This document shows, in pieces, positions 35,458 through 44,834 of a stretch of DNA of 64,000 bases. The position numbers and the translations under genes were made by a program. The stretch lies in the NCBI RefSeq assembly GCF_003055625.1, contig NZ_CP028811.1:1364001-1428000 (forward strand), given 5' to 3'. The notes under the pieces were generated by a model, which did not search any database, was not told the origin of the DNA, and worked only from the letters and a program-made list of their open reading frames with translations. This DNA comes from Flavobacterium magnum. Its GTDB lineage: Bacteria > Bacteroidota > Bacteroidia > Flavobacteriales > Flavobacteriaceae. Numbering within the stretch: position 1 is the stretch's first letter; the number at the start of each line of letters is the position of its first letter.

Positions 35458-36189
35458 GTGCCGGAACATATCACACCGTATAAAGATTCGCAATTGGGCA
35501 AAAAAGCCCAGGTCACACAAATGTTTGATACCATATCAGGCAGTTATGACGGACTGAATCGGGTCATCTCATTTGGAATTGACATCAAATGGCGCAAAAA
35601 AGTGCTCAATATGGTTGCCGCAACCCGTCCGGATACCATCCTCGACATTGCTACCGGCACCGGCGACCTTGCAATCTTAATGGCTGCAACGACTGCCAGG
35701 CAGATTATCGGGCTTGACATTTCAGCAGGCATGCTCGAGGTCGGGAAGATGAAGATTGCCGACAGGAAACTTTCCGATAAGATCCAGATGGTGATTGGCG
35801 ATTCGGAGAAAATGGATTTTGCAGACAATACGTTCGATGCCATTACCGTCGCTTTTGGCGTCCGTAATTTCGAAAACCTTGAGAAAGGCCTGGCCGAAAT
35901 CCTTCGTGTGCTCAAGCCGGGCGGCCTCTTCGTGATTCTTGAGACCTCGCAGCCCCAAAAGTCGCCATACAAGCAATTTTACCGTTTTTACTCTAAAAAC
36001 ATATTGCCGCTGATCGGCAGGATGTTCTCAAAAGACAATGCCGCGTACAAATATTTATCCGATTCCGCTTCGGTTTTTCCTTATGGCGAGGCGCTGAACA
36101 ATATTTTACGGAAAACGGGGTTTATAGAAGTCCAGTCGCTTCCGCAGACATTCGGCGTGGCTACGATTTATTCAGCATCGAAAAAATAA
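35458..36189 (+). CDS. ubiE: Demethylmenaquinone / ubiquinone methyltransferase (UbiE/MenG)
   Basis: A SAM-dependent C-methyltransferase that completes menaquinone synthesis; Flavobacteria use menaquinone, so demethylmenaquinone is the likely substrate. In 243 residues it shows FDTISGSYDGLNRVISFGID, motif I (ILDIATGTGDLAI), VIGDSEKMDFADNTFDAITV and FGVRNFENLEKGLAEILRVL. The start codon is GTG at 35458; no in-frame ATG precedes the conserved region. sprT starts 1 bp after its stop. Confidence 0.95.
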   Translation: MPEHITPYKDSQLGKKAQVTQMFDTISGSYDGLNRVISFGIDIKWRKKVLNMVAATRPDTILDIATGTGDLAILMAATTARQIIGLDISAGMLEVGKMKIADRKLSDKIQMVIGDSEKMDFADNTFDAITVAFGVRNFENLEKGLAEILRVLKPGGLFVILETSQPQKSPYKQFYRFYSKNILPLIGRMFSKDNAAYKYLSDSASVFPYGEALNNILRKTGFIEVQSLPQTFGVATIYSASKK

Positions 36190-36190
36190 T

Positions 36191-36895
36191 ATGAAAAAGG
36201 TTTTTTTCTCCATAATGGTATTTGTCGGCACGGTGGCCCAGGCGCAGTTTGGGAGCCTTTTCGCAAAGAACCCAATCATCAACCTGGAGAATTTTGACAA
36301 GCAACGCGTGCATTGGGGATATTTTCTCGGATTCAATTCCTACGATTTCAAATTTGATTATAAGACCACACCGGACGTGGATGTCCTGGTCGAATCTTCT
36401 ATCGGTTTTAATGTGGGACTGGTCGGAAACCTTCGTTTCAATGACTATTTCGACCTTCGTTTTGAACCCGGACTGTATTTCAACCAACGAAACCTGACCT
36501 TCCCGGGTTTTACGAACACCTTCGACGGGTTGCGCGAAGTCAAATCGACGTACATCCACTTTCCGCTTTTACTGAAGATATCTTCAGTACGGACCGGGAA
36601 TATCAAACCCTATGTCGTTGGGGGCGTCGGCAGCGCGCTGAACCTTTCAAGCAATGCCACCGCCAAGGATGACAACGCCAACAACCGTTTCAGGATGATC
36701 AAATGGACAAACTTTTATGAAGTGGGCGTGGGGATTGATATTTACTTCGAATACTTTAAGTTCTCGCCATCCATACGTGGCGTGTTCAGCTTAAACGATG
36801 AGCTGGTGCGCGACAACGACCCGAACAGCCCGTGGACATCCAACATCGAGAAGATGACGACCAGGGCGGTATTTGTGAATTTCACTTTTCACTAA
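36191..36895 (+). CDS. sprT: T9SS outer-membrane protein SprT/PorT
   Basis: A 234-residue outer-membrane barrel protein of the SprT/PorT family, required for type IX secretion and gliding in relatives. Signal peptide 1-19 (ending AQAQ), then FDKQRVHWGYFLGFNSYDF, FRFEP-like RFEPGLYFNQRNL, STYIHFPLLLKI, KPYVVGGVGSALNLSS and a terminal aromatic VFVNFTFH typical of barrels. The ubiE-sprT pairing is the order I associate with Flavobacteria and supports the call. Confidence 0.92.
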   Translation: MKKVFFSIMVFVGTVAQAQFGSLFAKNPIINLENFDKQRVHWGYFLGFNSYDFKFDYKTTPDVDVLVESSIGFNVGLVGNLRFNDYFDLRFEPGLYFNQRNLTFPGFTNTFDGLREVKSTYIHFPLLLKISSVRTGNIKPYVVGGVGSALNLSSNATAKDDNANNRFRMIKWTNFYEVGVGIDIYFEYFKFSPSIRGVFSLNDELVRDNDPNSPWTSNIEKMTTRAVFVNFTFH

Positions 36896-36923
36896 GCGCT
36901 ACGCCGCAGGCAAGACGTGCCTG

Positions 36924-37649
36924 TTACTTTCTCCTGAATTCGCTGAGTATGATTGCTGTGGCCGTGGCTACGTTCAGGCTTTCGGTTTGCTGCAGTTTCC
37001 CGAACCGCGGTATCGCGATCCGTTTTGTAGCGTACTTTTCAACCGCTTTGGAAATGCCATTGGCCTCGTTGCCCATGATGATAATGCCTTCGGCTGGCAG
37101 TTGGGTTGTGTAGATGTTTTCGCCGTCCATGAAGGTCCCGAAAACCGGCATTTTGGTGTTCACCAGAAAATCTTCGAGATTGACATAACTCACGTTCACG
37201 CGCGCAATCGAACCCATCGTCGACTGCACAACTTTCGGGTTGTAAAGGTCTGCCGTTTCCTGCGAGCAGGCGATCTGCCCGACACCAAACCAGTCGCAGA
37301 GCCGGATGATGGTCCCGAGGTTTCCCGGATCGCGGATGTCGTCCAGTGCGACAATGAGGCCCGACTGCGTAATTTCTGCGGAAGCGGGAATCCTGAAAAC
37401 CGCCAGCGCATTGTTCGCCGTTGTGAGCGCGCTCATTTTTCTAAGGTCCGTTTCCCCTACCATCGTTTTTTTTGAAAGCGCGATTTCAGCAAAGAGATTC
37501 TCAGTGGTGTACAGGTGTTCCAGTTCAAAATGGGATGCCAGCAGTTCGCCGATCACCTTGACGCCTTCGGCTATAAACAAGCCGTGGGCGGTGCGGAACT
37601 TTTTTTGGTGCAGCGACGAGATTAACTTTATTTGGTTTTTACTAACCAT
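36924..37649 (-). CDS. SpoU/TrmH-family RNA methyltransferase
   Basis: A 241-residue SPOUT-class enzyme that probably 2'-O-methylates rRNA or tRNA. The N-terminal RNA-binding domain (about 1-85: MVSKNQIKLISSLHQKKFR) is followed by the knotted SpoU domain (about 95-238) with ALDDIRDPGNLGTIIRLCDW, IIMGNEANGIS and IPRFGKLQQTESLNVATATA, the SAM-binding trefoil. The exact target cannot be told. Its start codon overlaps that of divergent tamL by 2 bp (CCATGG at 37646-37651). Confidence 0.93.
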   Translation of the reverse strand: MVSKNQIKLISSLHQKKFRTAHGLFIAEGVKVIGELLASHFELEHLYTTENLFAEIALSKKTMVGETDLRKMSALTTANNALAVFRIPASAEITQSGLIVALDDIRDPGNLGTIIRLCDWFGVGQIACSQETADLYNPKVVQSTMGSIARVNVSYVNLEDFLVNTKMPVFGTFMDGENIYTTQLPAEGIIIMGNEANGISKAVEKYATKRIAIPRFGKLQQTESLNVATATAIILSEFRRK

Positions 37650-40260
37650 GGAAAAAATGTACTTTTGGATAAATTTCTGCGACCACTTGAGACACGCATT
37701 TGCAAAAATAGCTTTAATTATTATACTCGGGATGATTTATTCCGGATGTGATGCCGTCAAAAGGGTGCCCAAGGGTAAAAGCCTGCTGATTGACAACAAC
37801 ATCACCGTCAACGGCGAAAAATACAAATCGGGCGTGGTGAATGACCTGCTGTACCAAAAGCCCAACAGTTCGATACTGGGATACCGGTTTCGCCTGAACC
37901 TATACAACCTGGCCAAGAAAAATCCCGATTCCTCCTACAAGGCGAAATTTTTAAACCACCCGAAGAAATACGCGCGGCAGGTGAAGCTGCTTTCAGCCAA
38001 GCAGGTGGCGCGTAAGGGACAGTCTTTCTGGTATTTCGGTGTACATAATTTCCTCAAGAAGATCGGTGAGGCGCCCGTGATCATTGACGAAACCAAGATC
38101 AAGAAATCCATCGCGCGGGTGAAGGCCTATTATTTCAACAACGGCTACTATGATGCGGAAGGCACCTACACGATCGATACCCTTGCAGGCAAAAAAGGTA
38201 AGGTGAATTATGCGTTCACGAAAGGCAAAGTGTCAAAGCTTGATTCGATCCGGACAAAAATACAGACACCGGCACTGGATTCACTTTACCAAACGACCAA
38301 GCAATTGTCGCAGCTCAGGAAAGGCGATGAATTCAAGACCGAAAATTTTGATGCCGAGCGCAACCGGCTCAACACCTATTTCAGGAACAACGGTGCGTTT
38401 TATTTCCAGCAGGGCAACATCACGTTTAACCTGGATACGATCAAGTCGACCAGCAAGACCAATGTGGAAATGGTGATCAGTGACCAGAGCGTGCGTGCCG
38501 GCGATTCGAGCTATACCAAACCATTCAGGTTGTATAAGATCAGCAAGGTGAACATCATCACCGACAATGCCAACGACGTGGACAAAACCAGGATTGCAGA
38601 CAGCGTCACCTACAATAATTTTAACCTCTACAGTTACAAAAAACTCAAATACCGTCCAAAGGCGATTACCGATGCCGTGTTTATTGCGCCGGGGACGCTG
38701 TATTCCGATTTTCGGACAAACCTTACCGTGCGGTACCTGGGCAACCTGAAAATTTTTAATTACCCGCTGGTGCAGTACAAGGTCGATGAAAACGATGACA
38801 ACGCGCTCGTGGCGACAATCATCCTGACTCCCCGACCGAAATACAGTTTCGGGGCGTCGCTCGATTTTACGCATTCAAACATCCAGGATTTCGGGATTGC
38901 GGCCACCACCTCGCTGACGATCCGGAACGTCTTTAACCGGGCTGAAACGCTTGAAATTGCCGCCAGGGGCAATATCGGTTCTTCCAAAGACCTGGCAAAT
39001 CCGGACAACACCTTTTTCAATATTTCCGAATACGGACTGGATGCCAAACTGAATTTTCCACGCGTACTGCTTCCGTTCAATACAGAGCATATCATCCCGA
39101 AAAAAATGATTCCTTCCACTTCGCTGAATTTTGGATTTGCCAAGCAACGCAACATCGGGCTTGACAAGGAAAATTTCACGGGATCGATGACCTACAACTG
39201 GACACCGAAGCGGAACCACAGCGCGCGTTTTGATCTGTTCAACATCCAGTATGTCAATAACCTGAACATCGGCAACTATTTTGAAGTGTACCGCTCATCA
39301 TTTACCGCACTGAATGACCTGGCCAAAACATACAATGCCAACCCGGCGTATTTCAGGGACAATACGGTCGATCCGGACAAACGCGAACTTTCGATTCCGG
39401 AGGGGACAACAGGTTTTACCGATGATGTGATTAAGAACGGCTTCGGGCCGCAGCAGGGTTCGGATGATTTCAGGACGATAAAGAGCATCGAAGAGCGACG
39501 CAAAAGGCTGACCGAAAACAACCTGATCCTCGCAACGAGCTACAGTTTTTCGAAAACAACCAAAAGTTCGCTGACCGACAATGATTTTTACATTTTCAGG
39601 ACCAAGTTAGAATCGGCCGGGAACGTACTATCGCTTTTCGCCACCGCCACCAAAACCATTGACAATGGGATTTCGAAGAAGCGTGTTTTCGGTATTGAAT
39701 ATTCCCAGTACTTCAAAACAGAGCTTGAGTACATCAGGCATTGGGATTTCAATCGGGAAAAAGTGCTGGCGATACGCGGTTTTTTTGGTATTGCGATTCC
39801 GTATGGCAATTCGACGAGCGTACCATTTTCAAGGAGTTATTTCGCGGGTGGATCCAATGACATCCGGGCGTGGCAGCCCTACAGTCTGGGCCCGGGCCGA
39901 AGCGGTGCGATCAACGACTTTAACGAGGCCAACCTCAAGCTGACGACGAGCGCGGAAATGCGTTTCAAGATTTTCAACAGTTTCAAAGGTGCCGTATTTG
40001 TTGATGCCGGGAACATCTGGAATGTCTTCGACGACGGGCCCTATGAAGCCGAAGGCGGAAACTTCGAAGGCATCAGGTCGCTGAAGGATGTGGCCGTAGG
40101 TTCAGGATTCGGACTGCGGTATGACCTGAGCTTTTTCGTGGTCCGCGTCGACATGGGATTCAAGACATACAACCCCGCGGATACGTCGGGTAAAAAATGG
40201 TTCCGCGAGTACAACTTTGGGAACTCGGTTCTAAATATTGGCATTAATTATCCGTTCTAA
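37648..40260 (+). CDS. tamL: TamL-like BamA/TamA-family outer-membrane lipoprotein
   Basis: An 870-residue Omp85-superfamily protein. The N-terminal hydrophobic stretch ends in a lipobox-like LGMIYSGC, so it is probably lipidated, as in Bacteroidota TamL. POTRA-like domains follow (about 45-400), and the C-terminal half is a 16-strand-type barrel with the family NDIRAWQPYSLGPGR element (the R-x-[W]/surface-antigen loop) and a final INYPF. It takes part in outer-membrane protein insertion with a TamB-like partner, not in this window. ATG at 37648 is used; 37657 is an alternative. The longer frame back to 37306 lies inside the opposite gene and is not credible. Confidence 0.9.
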   Translation: MEKMYFWINFCDHLRHAFAKIALIIILGMIYSGCDAVKRVPKGKSLLIDNNITVNGEKYKSGVVNDLLYQKPNSSILGYRFRLNLYNLAKKNPDSSYKAKFLNHPKKYARQVKLLSAKQVARKGQSFWYFGVHNFLKKIGEAPVIIDETKIKKSIARVKAYYFNNGYYDAEGTYTIDTLAGKKGKVNYAFTKGKVSKLDSIRTKIQTPALDSLYQTTKQLSQLRKGDEFKTENFDAERNRLNTYFRNNGAFYFQQGNITFNLDTIKSTSKTNVEMVISDQSVRAGDSSYTKPFRLYKISKVNIITDNANDVDKTRIADSVTYNNFNLYSYKKLKYRPKAITDAVFIAPGTLYSDFRTNLTVRYLGNLKIFNYPLVQYKVDENDDNALVATIILTPRPKYSFGASLDFTHSNIQDFGIAATTSLTIRNVFNRAETLEIAARGNIGSSKDLANPDNTFFNISEYGLDAKLNFPRVLLPFNTEHIIPKKMIPSTSLNFGFAKQRNIGLDKENFTGSMTYNWTPKRNHSARFDLFNIQYVNNLNIGNYFEVYRSSFTALNDLAKTYNANPAYFRDNTVDPDKRELSIPEGTTGFTDDVIKNGFGPQQGSDDFRTIKSIEERRKRLTENNLILATSYSFSKTTKSSLTDNDFYIFRTKLESAGNVLSLFATATKTIDNGISKKRVFGIEYSQYFKTELEYIRHWDFNREKVLAIRGFFGIAIPYGNSTSVPFSRSYFAGGSNDIRAWQPYSLGPGRSGAINDFNEANLKLTTSAEMRFKIFNSFKGAVFVDAGNIWNVFDDGPYEAEGGNFEGIRSLKDVAVGSGFGLRYDLSFFVVRVDMGFKTYNPADTSGKKWFREYNFGNSVLNIGINYPF
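37703..37710 (-). promoter_or_regulatory. Candidate -7 box for the RNA methyltransferase, inside tamL
   Basis: The minus strand reads TATTTTTG (TAnnTTTG) about 54 bp before the methyltransferase start, inside the first codons of tamL. A -33 TTG is not evident. Confidence 0.4.
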
Positions 40261-40272
40261 AATAAGAATTGT

Positions 40273-40280
40273 TATTTTTG
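40273..40280 (+). promoter_or_regulatory. -7 promoter box for fbaA
   Basis: TATTTTTG, a full -7 match, 28 bp before the fbaA ATG and 13 bp after the tamL stop. No -33 TTG at standard spacing. Confidence 0.5.
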
Positions 40281-40308
40281 TAAACTTAACTTTAAACAGA
40301 CACAAACT

Positions 40309-41376
40309 ATGGGCCACAATATAAAACCGGGGGTTGCGACAGGCGATCAGGTACAGGAAATTTTCAGGTATGCCAAAGAGAAAGGCTTTGCCCTTCCGGC
40401 AGTCAATGTGACCGGGTCCAGTACCATCAACGGTGTCCTGGAGACCGCTGCAAAGCTGAAAGCGCCCGTGATCATCCAGTTTTCTAATGGTGGTGCCCAA
40501 TTCAATGCAGGCAAGGGGCTTTCAAACGCCGCTGAGCAATCGGCGATTTTAGGCGCGATTGCCGGAGCGAAACACATCCATACTTTGGCAGAAGCATATG
40601 GCGCGACGGTCATTTTGCATACAGACCATTGTGCAAAAAAACTGCTCCCATGGGTTGACGGCCTGATTGAAGCCAGCGAAAAACACTTTGCCGAAACAGG
40701 CAAGCCGCTTTACAGTTCGCACATGCTTGACCTGTCTGAGGAGCCGATGCATGAAAATATCGAAATCTGTAAGCAATATCTCGAGAGGATGAGCAAAATG
40801 GGGATGACCCTTGAAATCGAGCTTGGTATTACCGGTGGAGAGGAAGATGGAGTCGACAATTCTGGTGTCGACCATTCCGAGCTGTATTCGACGCCCGAAG
40901 ACGTGGATTACGCGTATTCAGAACTGCTGAAGGTTAGTCCGCGTTTCACCATTGCCGCAGCTTTCGGTAATGTACACGGCGTTTACAAGCCAGGCAATGT
41001 GAAGCTTACGCCAACCATCTTAAGGGATTCGCAGGAGTATATCCAAAAGAAGCACAATACCGGAAAAAATCCGGTTGATTTCGTATTCCACGGCGGTTCC
41101 GGATCGACGGTGGAAGAAATCAGGGAAGCAATCAGTTATGGCGTGATCAAGATGAATATTGATACCGACCTGCAGTTTGCTTTTACAGAGGGCATACGCG
41201 ATTACATGACCGGAAAAATCGATTACCTGAAAACACAGATAGGCAATCCAGAAGGATCGGACGCCCCCAACAAGAAACATTACGACCCGAGGAAATGGGT
41301 GCGCGAAGGTGAAGTGACTTTCAACGCGAGGCTGGAACAGGCTTTTGCCGATTTGAACAACGTAAATACTTTGTAG
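40309..41376 (+). CDS. fbaA: Fructose-bisphosphate aldolase, class II
   Basis: A zinc-dependent aldolase of glycolysis and gluconeogenesis that splits fructose 1,6-bisphosphate. At 355 residues it belongs to the long class IIA group. Visible are the zinc-ligand [19 protein letters not shown], the long [14 protein letters not shown] loop, [17 protein letters not shown] with a zinc His, the phosphate loop FHGGSGS and [11 protein letters not shown]. accD follows after 91 bp on the same strand. Confidence 0.97.
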   Translation: MGHNIKPGVATGDQVQEIFRYAKEKGFALPAVNVTGSSTINGVLETAAKLKAPVIIQFSNGGAQFNAGKGLSNAAEQSAILGAIAGAKHIHTLAEAYGATVILHTDHCAKKLLPWVDGLIEASEKHFAETGKPLYSSHMLDLSEEPMHENIEICKQYLERMSKMGMTLEIELGITGGEEDGVDNSGVDHSELYSTPEDVDYAYSELLKVSPRFTIAAAFGNVHGVYKPGNVKLTPTILRDSQEYIQKKHNTGKNPVDFVFHGGSGSTVEEIREAISYGVIKMNIDTDLQFAFTEGIRDYMTGKIDYLKTQIGNPEGSDAPNKKHYDPRKWVREGEVTFNARLEQAFADLNNVNTL

Positions 41377-41467
41377 AACTGAATTAAGTTTGTTCGTTTG
41401 TAGTTTATCGTTTCTTACCTTAGAAACCCACCGCAGGCAACAAAATCATAGACAAATAGACTTAAAT

Positions 41468-42322
41468 ATGGCTTGGTTTAAAAGAACAGAAAAAGGAATT
41501 ACAACCGCTACGGAAGATAAAAAGGATGTGCCTAAGGGACTCTGGTACAAATCACCCACCGGTAAGATCATCGACGCCGATGAATTGGCACGAAACCTTT
41601 ACGTATCACCCGAGGACGGTTTCCACGTTAGGATCGGCAGTAAGGAATATTTTGAGATCATCTTCGACAATAACGAATTTAAGGAGCTCGATGCCAAAAT
41701 GACGTCGAAAGACCCCTTGCATTTCGTGGATACCAAGAAGTATTCCGATCGTCTTAAAGATGCCATGGACAAGACCAAGCTGAAGGACGCAGTACGTACC
41801 GGAGTTGGAAAATCGAAAGGGCGCGACCTCGTTGTGTGCTGCATGGATTTCGCGTTCATTGGCGGTTCTATGGGTGCCGTTGTCGGGGAGAAAATCGCAC
41901 GCGGTATTGACTACTCGATTAAAAATAAAGTCCCGTTCGTAATGATTTCCAAATCTGGTGGAGCCAGGATGATGGAGGCGGCCTATTCGCTGATGCAGCT
42001 CGCCAAGACTTCGGCAAAGCTGGCGCAACTGGCGGACGCTAAAATTCCATACATTTCACTTTGCACCGATCCTACGACGGGAGGCACAACCGCGTCCTAC
42101 GCCATGTTGGGCGATGTCAACATTTCCGAGCCGGGTGCTTTGATCGGGTTTGCCGGGCCACGTGTGGTAAAAGATACAACGGGCAAAGAATTGCCTGAAG
42201 GTTTCCAGACCGCCGAGTTCGTCCTCGAGCATGGTTTCCTGGATTTTATCACACCCCGTAAAGAATTGAAAAACAAGATCAATCTCTTCCTCGATTTGAT
42301 TCTCAATCAAAATATAAGATAA
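41468..42322 (+). CDS. accD: Acetyl-CoA carboxylase carboxyltransferase, beta subunit
   Basis: AccD transfers the carboxyl group from biotin to acetyl-CoA, the first step of fatty-acid synthesis. The 284-residue protein keeps the carboxyltransferase core: [67 protein letters not shown] and [13 protein letters not shown]. The N-terminal zinc ribbon has lost its cysteines: the place of the first pair reads KSPTGK and that of the second VSPEDG. The start at 41468 (MAWFKR) is the family start; the longer frame to 41390 is not credible. A terminator follows. Confidence 0.95.
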   Translation: MAWFKRTEKGITTATEDKKDVPKGLWYKSPTGKIIDADELARNLYVSPEDGFHVRIGSKEYFEIIFDNNEFKELDAKMTSKDPLHFVDTKKYSDRLKDAMDKTKLKDAVRTGVGKSKGRDLVVCCMDFAFIGGSMGAVVGEKIARGIDYSIKNKVPFVMISKSGGARMMEAAYSLMQLAKTSAKLAQLADAKIPYISLCTDPTTGGTTASYAMLGDVNISEPGALIGFAGPRVVKDTTGKELPEGFQTAEFVLEHGFLDFITPRKELKNKINLFLDLILNQNIR

Positions 42323-42328
42323 AACCTA

Positions 42329-42380
42329 CAGTTTTACCGAAAACTGCCTTAAAAATACCCACTAGTGGGTATTTTTTTTA
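42329..42380 (+). terminator. Terminator of accD (two hairpins)
   Basis: CAGTTTT (42329-42335) pairs with AAAACTG (42340-42346); a second 10-bp stem joins 42352-42361 with 42366-42375 (loop CTAG) and is followed by a run of eight T residues. Confidence 0.9.
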
Positions 42381-42394
42381 TCGTATACCTTCGT

Positions 42395-42606
42395 CATCTT
42401 TGTACTGTTCAAACCACTATAATGGCTGTGACCGCGTCACCTCCCGTGTAGTTTATTTTTTTGGGGACGATTAGATAAACTACGTGCAACTGGTTGAGAT
42501 GGCCGGTTATGGGTCCTGCACTTTTCTTGAGCTTAGGGGGCTTTAGATTTGGAAAATTATCCCGATTCATTTCATTCGTGATGAAATAATCGGGATATGT
42601 TTTTTT
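42395..42606 (+). ncRNA. Possible small RNA between accD and the hexosaminidase gene
   Basis: This 308-bp gap (42323-42630) has, after the accD terminator, a near -7 box (CATCTTTG at 42395-42402), a small stem (GTGAC-CGC-GTCAC), a 9-bp stem (42448-42456 with 42475-42483) and a very strong terminator (42558-42606). No open reading frame of note fits. The arrangement suits a short independent transcript. I recognise no known RNA family. Confidence 0.3.
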
Positions 42607-42607
42607 A
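42558..42607 (+). terminator. Strong intrinsic terminator upstream of the hexosaminidase gene
   Basis: TATCCCGATT (42558-42567) pairs with 42588-42597, and ATTTCAT (42569-42575) with ATGAAAT (42581-42587): 17 bp with a single bulged C, followed by TG and seven T residues (42600-42606). It points along the plus strand and ends 24 bp before the hexosaminidase ATG. Confidence 0.85.
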
Positions 42608-42630
42608 CCTTAGTGCCAAATCTTAAGATC

Positions 42631-44223
42631 ATGCTCAAAAAGATATTCTTCGTTTGTTTATTGGTACAGCAAATGGCTGCCCAGTCCGTATTGCCGCTGA
42701 TTCCGTTACCCGAAAAAGTCACTCCTGGGAACGGAAATTTTACGCTCGACAGCAAGACGGTGATCGTTGCCGAAAGCGGGTCTTTCGAAGCAAAATTCCT
42801 ACGGGATTATGTTGAAAGCACGTTTGGACTCAGATTAAAGATCACATCTGTCCCGGCTGCAAAAGGCGTACATGTCATTGCATTCCAGCTTCAGATTCCC
42901 GATACCACGGCTTTCGACAGCGAACAATATGTCCTCGATATTTCGGCGGAGCGGATCAATATTGCTGCTGCGGCAAGCCAGGGACAGTTTTATGCGGTAC
43001 AAACCGTAATCCAGCTGCTCCCAACGGACAAAACAAAATCGGTTAGAATTCCCTGCCTGCGCATCACTGATCGGCCCAAATTCAAATGGCGTGGCATGCA
43101 CCTCGATGTCAGCAGGCATTTTTTTCCTGTCGATTTTGTCAAACGATACATCGATTACCTTGCTTCATATAAAATGAACACGTTTCACTGGCACCTCACC
43201 GACGATCAGGGTTGGCGTATTGAAATTAAAAAATATCCAAAACTGACGCAGGTAGGGGCATGGCGCAACGGCACGATGGTCGGGCATTATAACGAACAAC
43301 GTTACGATACTATAAAATACGGCGGATTTTACACACAGCAACAAATAAAAGAAGTCGTTGCTTACGCGCGGGAACGGCACATTACGGTCGTCCCTGAAAT
43401 TGAAATGCCGGGTCATGCACTTGCCGCGCTGTCAGCGTATCCGGAGTTGGCGTGTACCGATGGCCCTTTTGAGGCGGCCAAAGGCTGGGGCGTATTTGAA
43501 GACGTGTTTTGCCCTAAAGAAGAGACCTTTACGTTTCTTGAAAATGTGCTATCGGAAGTGATCGAATTGTTTCCGTCCGAATACATTCACATAGGCGGTG
43601 ATGAGTGTCCAAAAACGCGTTGGAAAAGCTGTGCACACTGTCAGGGACTGATTCGGCAGCTTGGTCTCAGTGACGAACATGAACTGCAGAGTTATTTCAT
43701 CACAAGGATTGAAAAATACGTAAATGCCAAAGGGCGTAAGATCATAGGCTGGGATGAGATCCTCGAAGGCGGCCTGGCTCCAAACGCCGCCGTGATGAGC
43801 TGGCGCGGCACTGAGGGTGGCACCGCTGCAGCTAAATTACACCATAACGTGGTGATGTCGCCGGGTTCTCACTGCTATTTCGACCAATATCAGGCAGATC
43901 CGGCAAGCCAAACCCAACCGATTGCTATAGGCGGACTCATTACGCTTGAGAAAGTGTATTCATTTAACCCGATCCCCGAGGCGCTCTCTGAAGCGGAATC
44001 GAAATATATATTAGGCGCACAGGCGAATGTCTGGACAGAATATATATTAAATGAAGATCATGTCGAATACATGGTTTTTCCGCGCATTACCGCACTGGCT
44101 GAAGTGCTCTGGGGAACAGCCGATCCGGCAAAGTTTAATGATTTTACCAAAAGGCTTTCTTTACACCGAAAGCGGCTCGATACGTGGGGAGTCCATTACT
44201 GCAAATTGCCTTTTACGAACTAG
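42631..44223 (+). CDS. Secreted beta-N-acetylhexosaminidase (GH20)
   Basis: A 530-residue exported glycoside hydrolase that removes terminal GlcNAc/GalNAc residues. Signal peptide 1-18 (ending MAAQ); GH20b alpha/beta domain about 20-145; GH20 TIM barrel about 150-500, with RGMHLDVSRHFF, HWHLTDDQGWRIEIKKYP, the catalytic Asp-Glu pair in HIGGDECPK, WDEILEGGLAP and QANVWTEYI. The start at 42631 (MLKKIFF) gives the signal peptide; an in-frame GTG at 42613 is less likely. Its stop overlaps the stop of the convergent kinase gene by 3 bp. A role in glycan or chitin scavenging, or peptidoglycan recycling, is inferred. Confidence 0.94.
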   Translation: MLKKIFFVCLLVQQMAAQSVLPLIPLPEKVTPGNGNFTLDSKTVIVAESGSFEAKFLRDYVESTFGLRLKITSVPAAKGVHVIAFQLQIPDTTAFDSEQYVLDISAERINIAAAASQGQFYAVQTVIQLLPTDKTKSVRIPCLRITDRPKFKWRGMHLDVSRHFFPVDFVKRYIDYLASYKMNTFHWHLTDDQGWRIEIKKYPKLTQVGAWRNGTMVGHYNEQRYDTIKYGGFYTQQQIKEVVAYARERHITVVPEIEMPGHALAALSAYPELACTDGPFEAAKGWGVFEDVFCPKEETFTFLENVLSEVIELFPSEYIHIGGDECPKTRWKSCAHCQGLIRQLGLSDEHELQSYFITRIEKYVNAKGRKIIGWDEILEGGLAPNAAVMSWRGTEGGTAAAKLHHNVVMSPGSHCYFDQYQADPASQTQPIAIGGLITLEKVYSFNPIPEALSEAESKYILGAQANVWTEYILNEDHVEYMVFPRITALAEVLWGTADPAKFNDFTKRLSLHRKRLDTWGVHYCKLPFTN

Positions 44224-44834
44224 AACAAGCCGTTGATTTCAGCATTGATTCGATCCAGAATACTTCCGAGGTCTTCAGGATTGTTTACAAAGTCAATGTT
44301 ATCGACATCGATAATGAGCAGTTTCCCTTTGTTGTACGTCTGGATCCAGGCCTCGTAACGTTCGTTAAGCCTGCTGAGGTAGTCAATCGAAATCGAATTT
44401 TCATAATCGCGGCCGCGTTTGTGAATCTGCCCGACAAGGTTCGGGATCGAGCTTCTTAAATAAATCAGCAAATCGGGCGCTTTGACCAAACTTTCCATCA
44501 GCTCAAAAAGCGACGTATAGTTCTGGAAATCACGATTGGTCATCAGGCCCATTGCATGCAGGTTCGGCGCAAAAATATGCGCATCTTCATAAATCGTCCG
44601 GTCCTGTATGATCTTTTTACCGCTCTCGCGTATTTGCAGGATCTGGCGGAAACGGCTGTTCAGGAAATAAATCTGGAGGTTGAAAGACCAACGCTCCATC
44701 TGGTGGTAAAAATCGTCGAGATACGGATTGTCGACCACGTCCTCATAATGGGGTTCCCATTTAAAATGCTTGGCCAGCAAACGCGTAAGCGTGGTTTTTC
44801 CGGCACCGATATTTCCTGCTACTGCTATATGCAT
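44220..44834 (-). CDS. Deoxynucleoside kinase
   Basis: A 204-residue cytoplasmic kinase of the dNK/dCK/dGK family, phosphorylating deoxynucleosides for salvage. The P-loop is VAGNIGAGKTTL at residues 5-16; downstream are QIYFLNSRF, QDRTIYEDAHIFA (the ERS-type site replaced by DRT) and PDLLIYLRSSIPNLVGQIHKRGRDYE, the lid Arg region. Substrate specificity cannot be told. The start overlaps the stop of the upstream gene by 1 bp (TAATG), so the two are coupled. The stop overlaps the hexosaminidase stop on the other strand. Confidence 0.93.
   Translation of the reverse strand: MHIAVAGNIGAGKTTLTRLLAKHFKWEPHYEDVVDNPYLDDFYHQMERWSFNLQIYFLNSRFRQILQIRESGKKIIQDRTIYEDAHIFAPNLHAMGLMTNRDFQNYTSLFELMESLVKAPDLLIYLRSSIPNLVGQIHKRGRDYENSISIDYLSRLNERYEAWIQTYNKGKLLIIDVDNIDFVNNPEDLGSILDRINAEINGLF

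Noticed and set aside
37306..37647. N-terminal extension of tamL by 114 residues
   Set aside because: The extension lies inside the opposite RNA methyltransferase gene, and the ATG at 37648 leads directly into a lipoprotein signal peptide.
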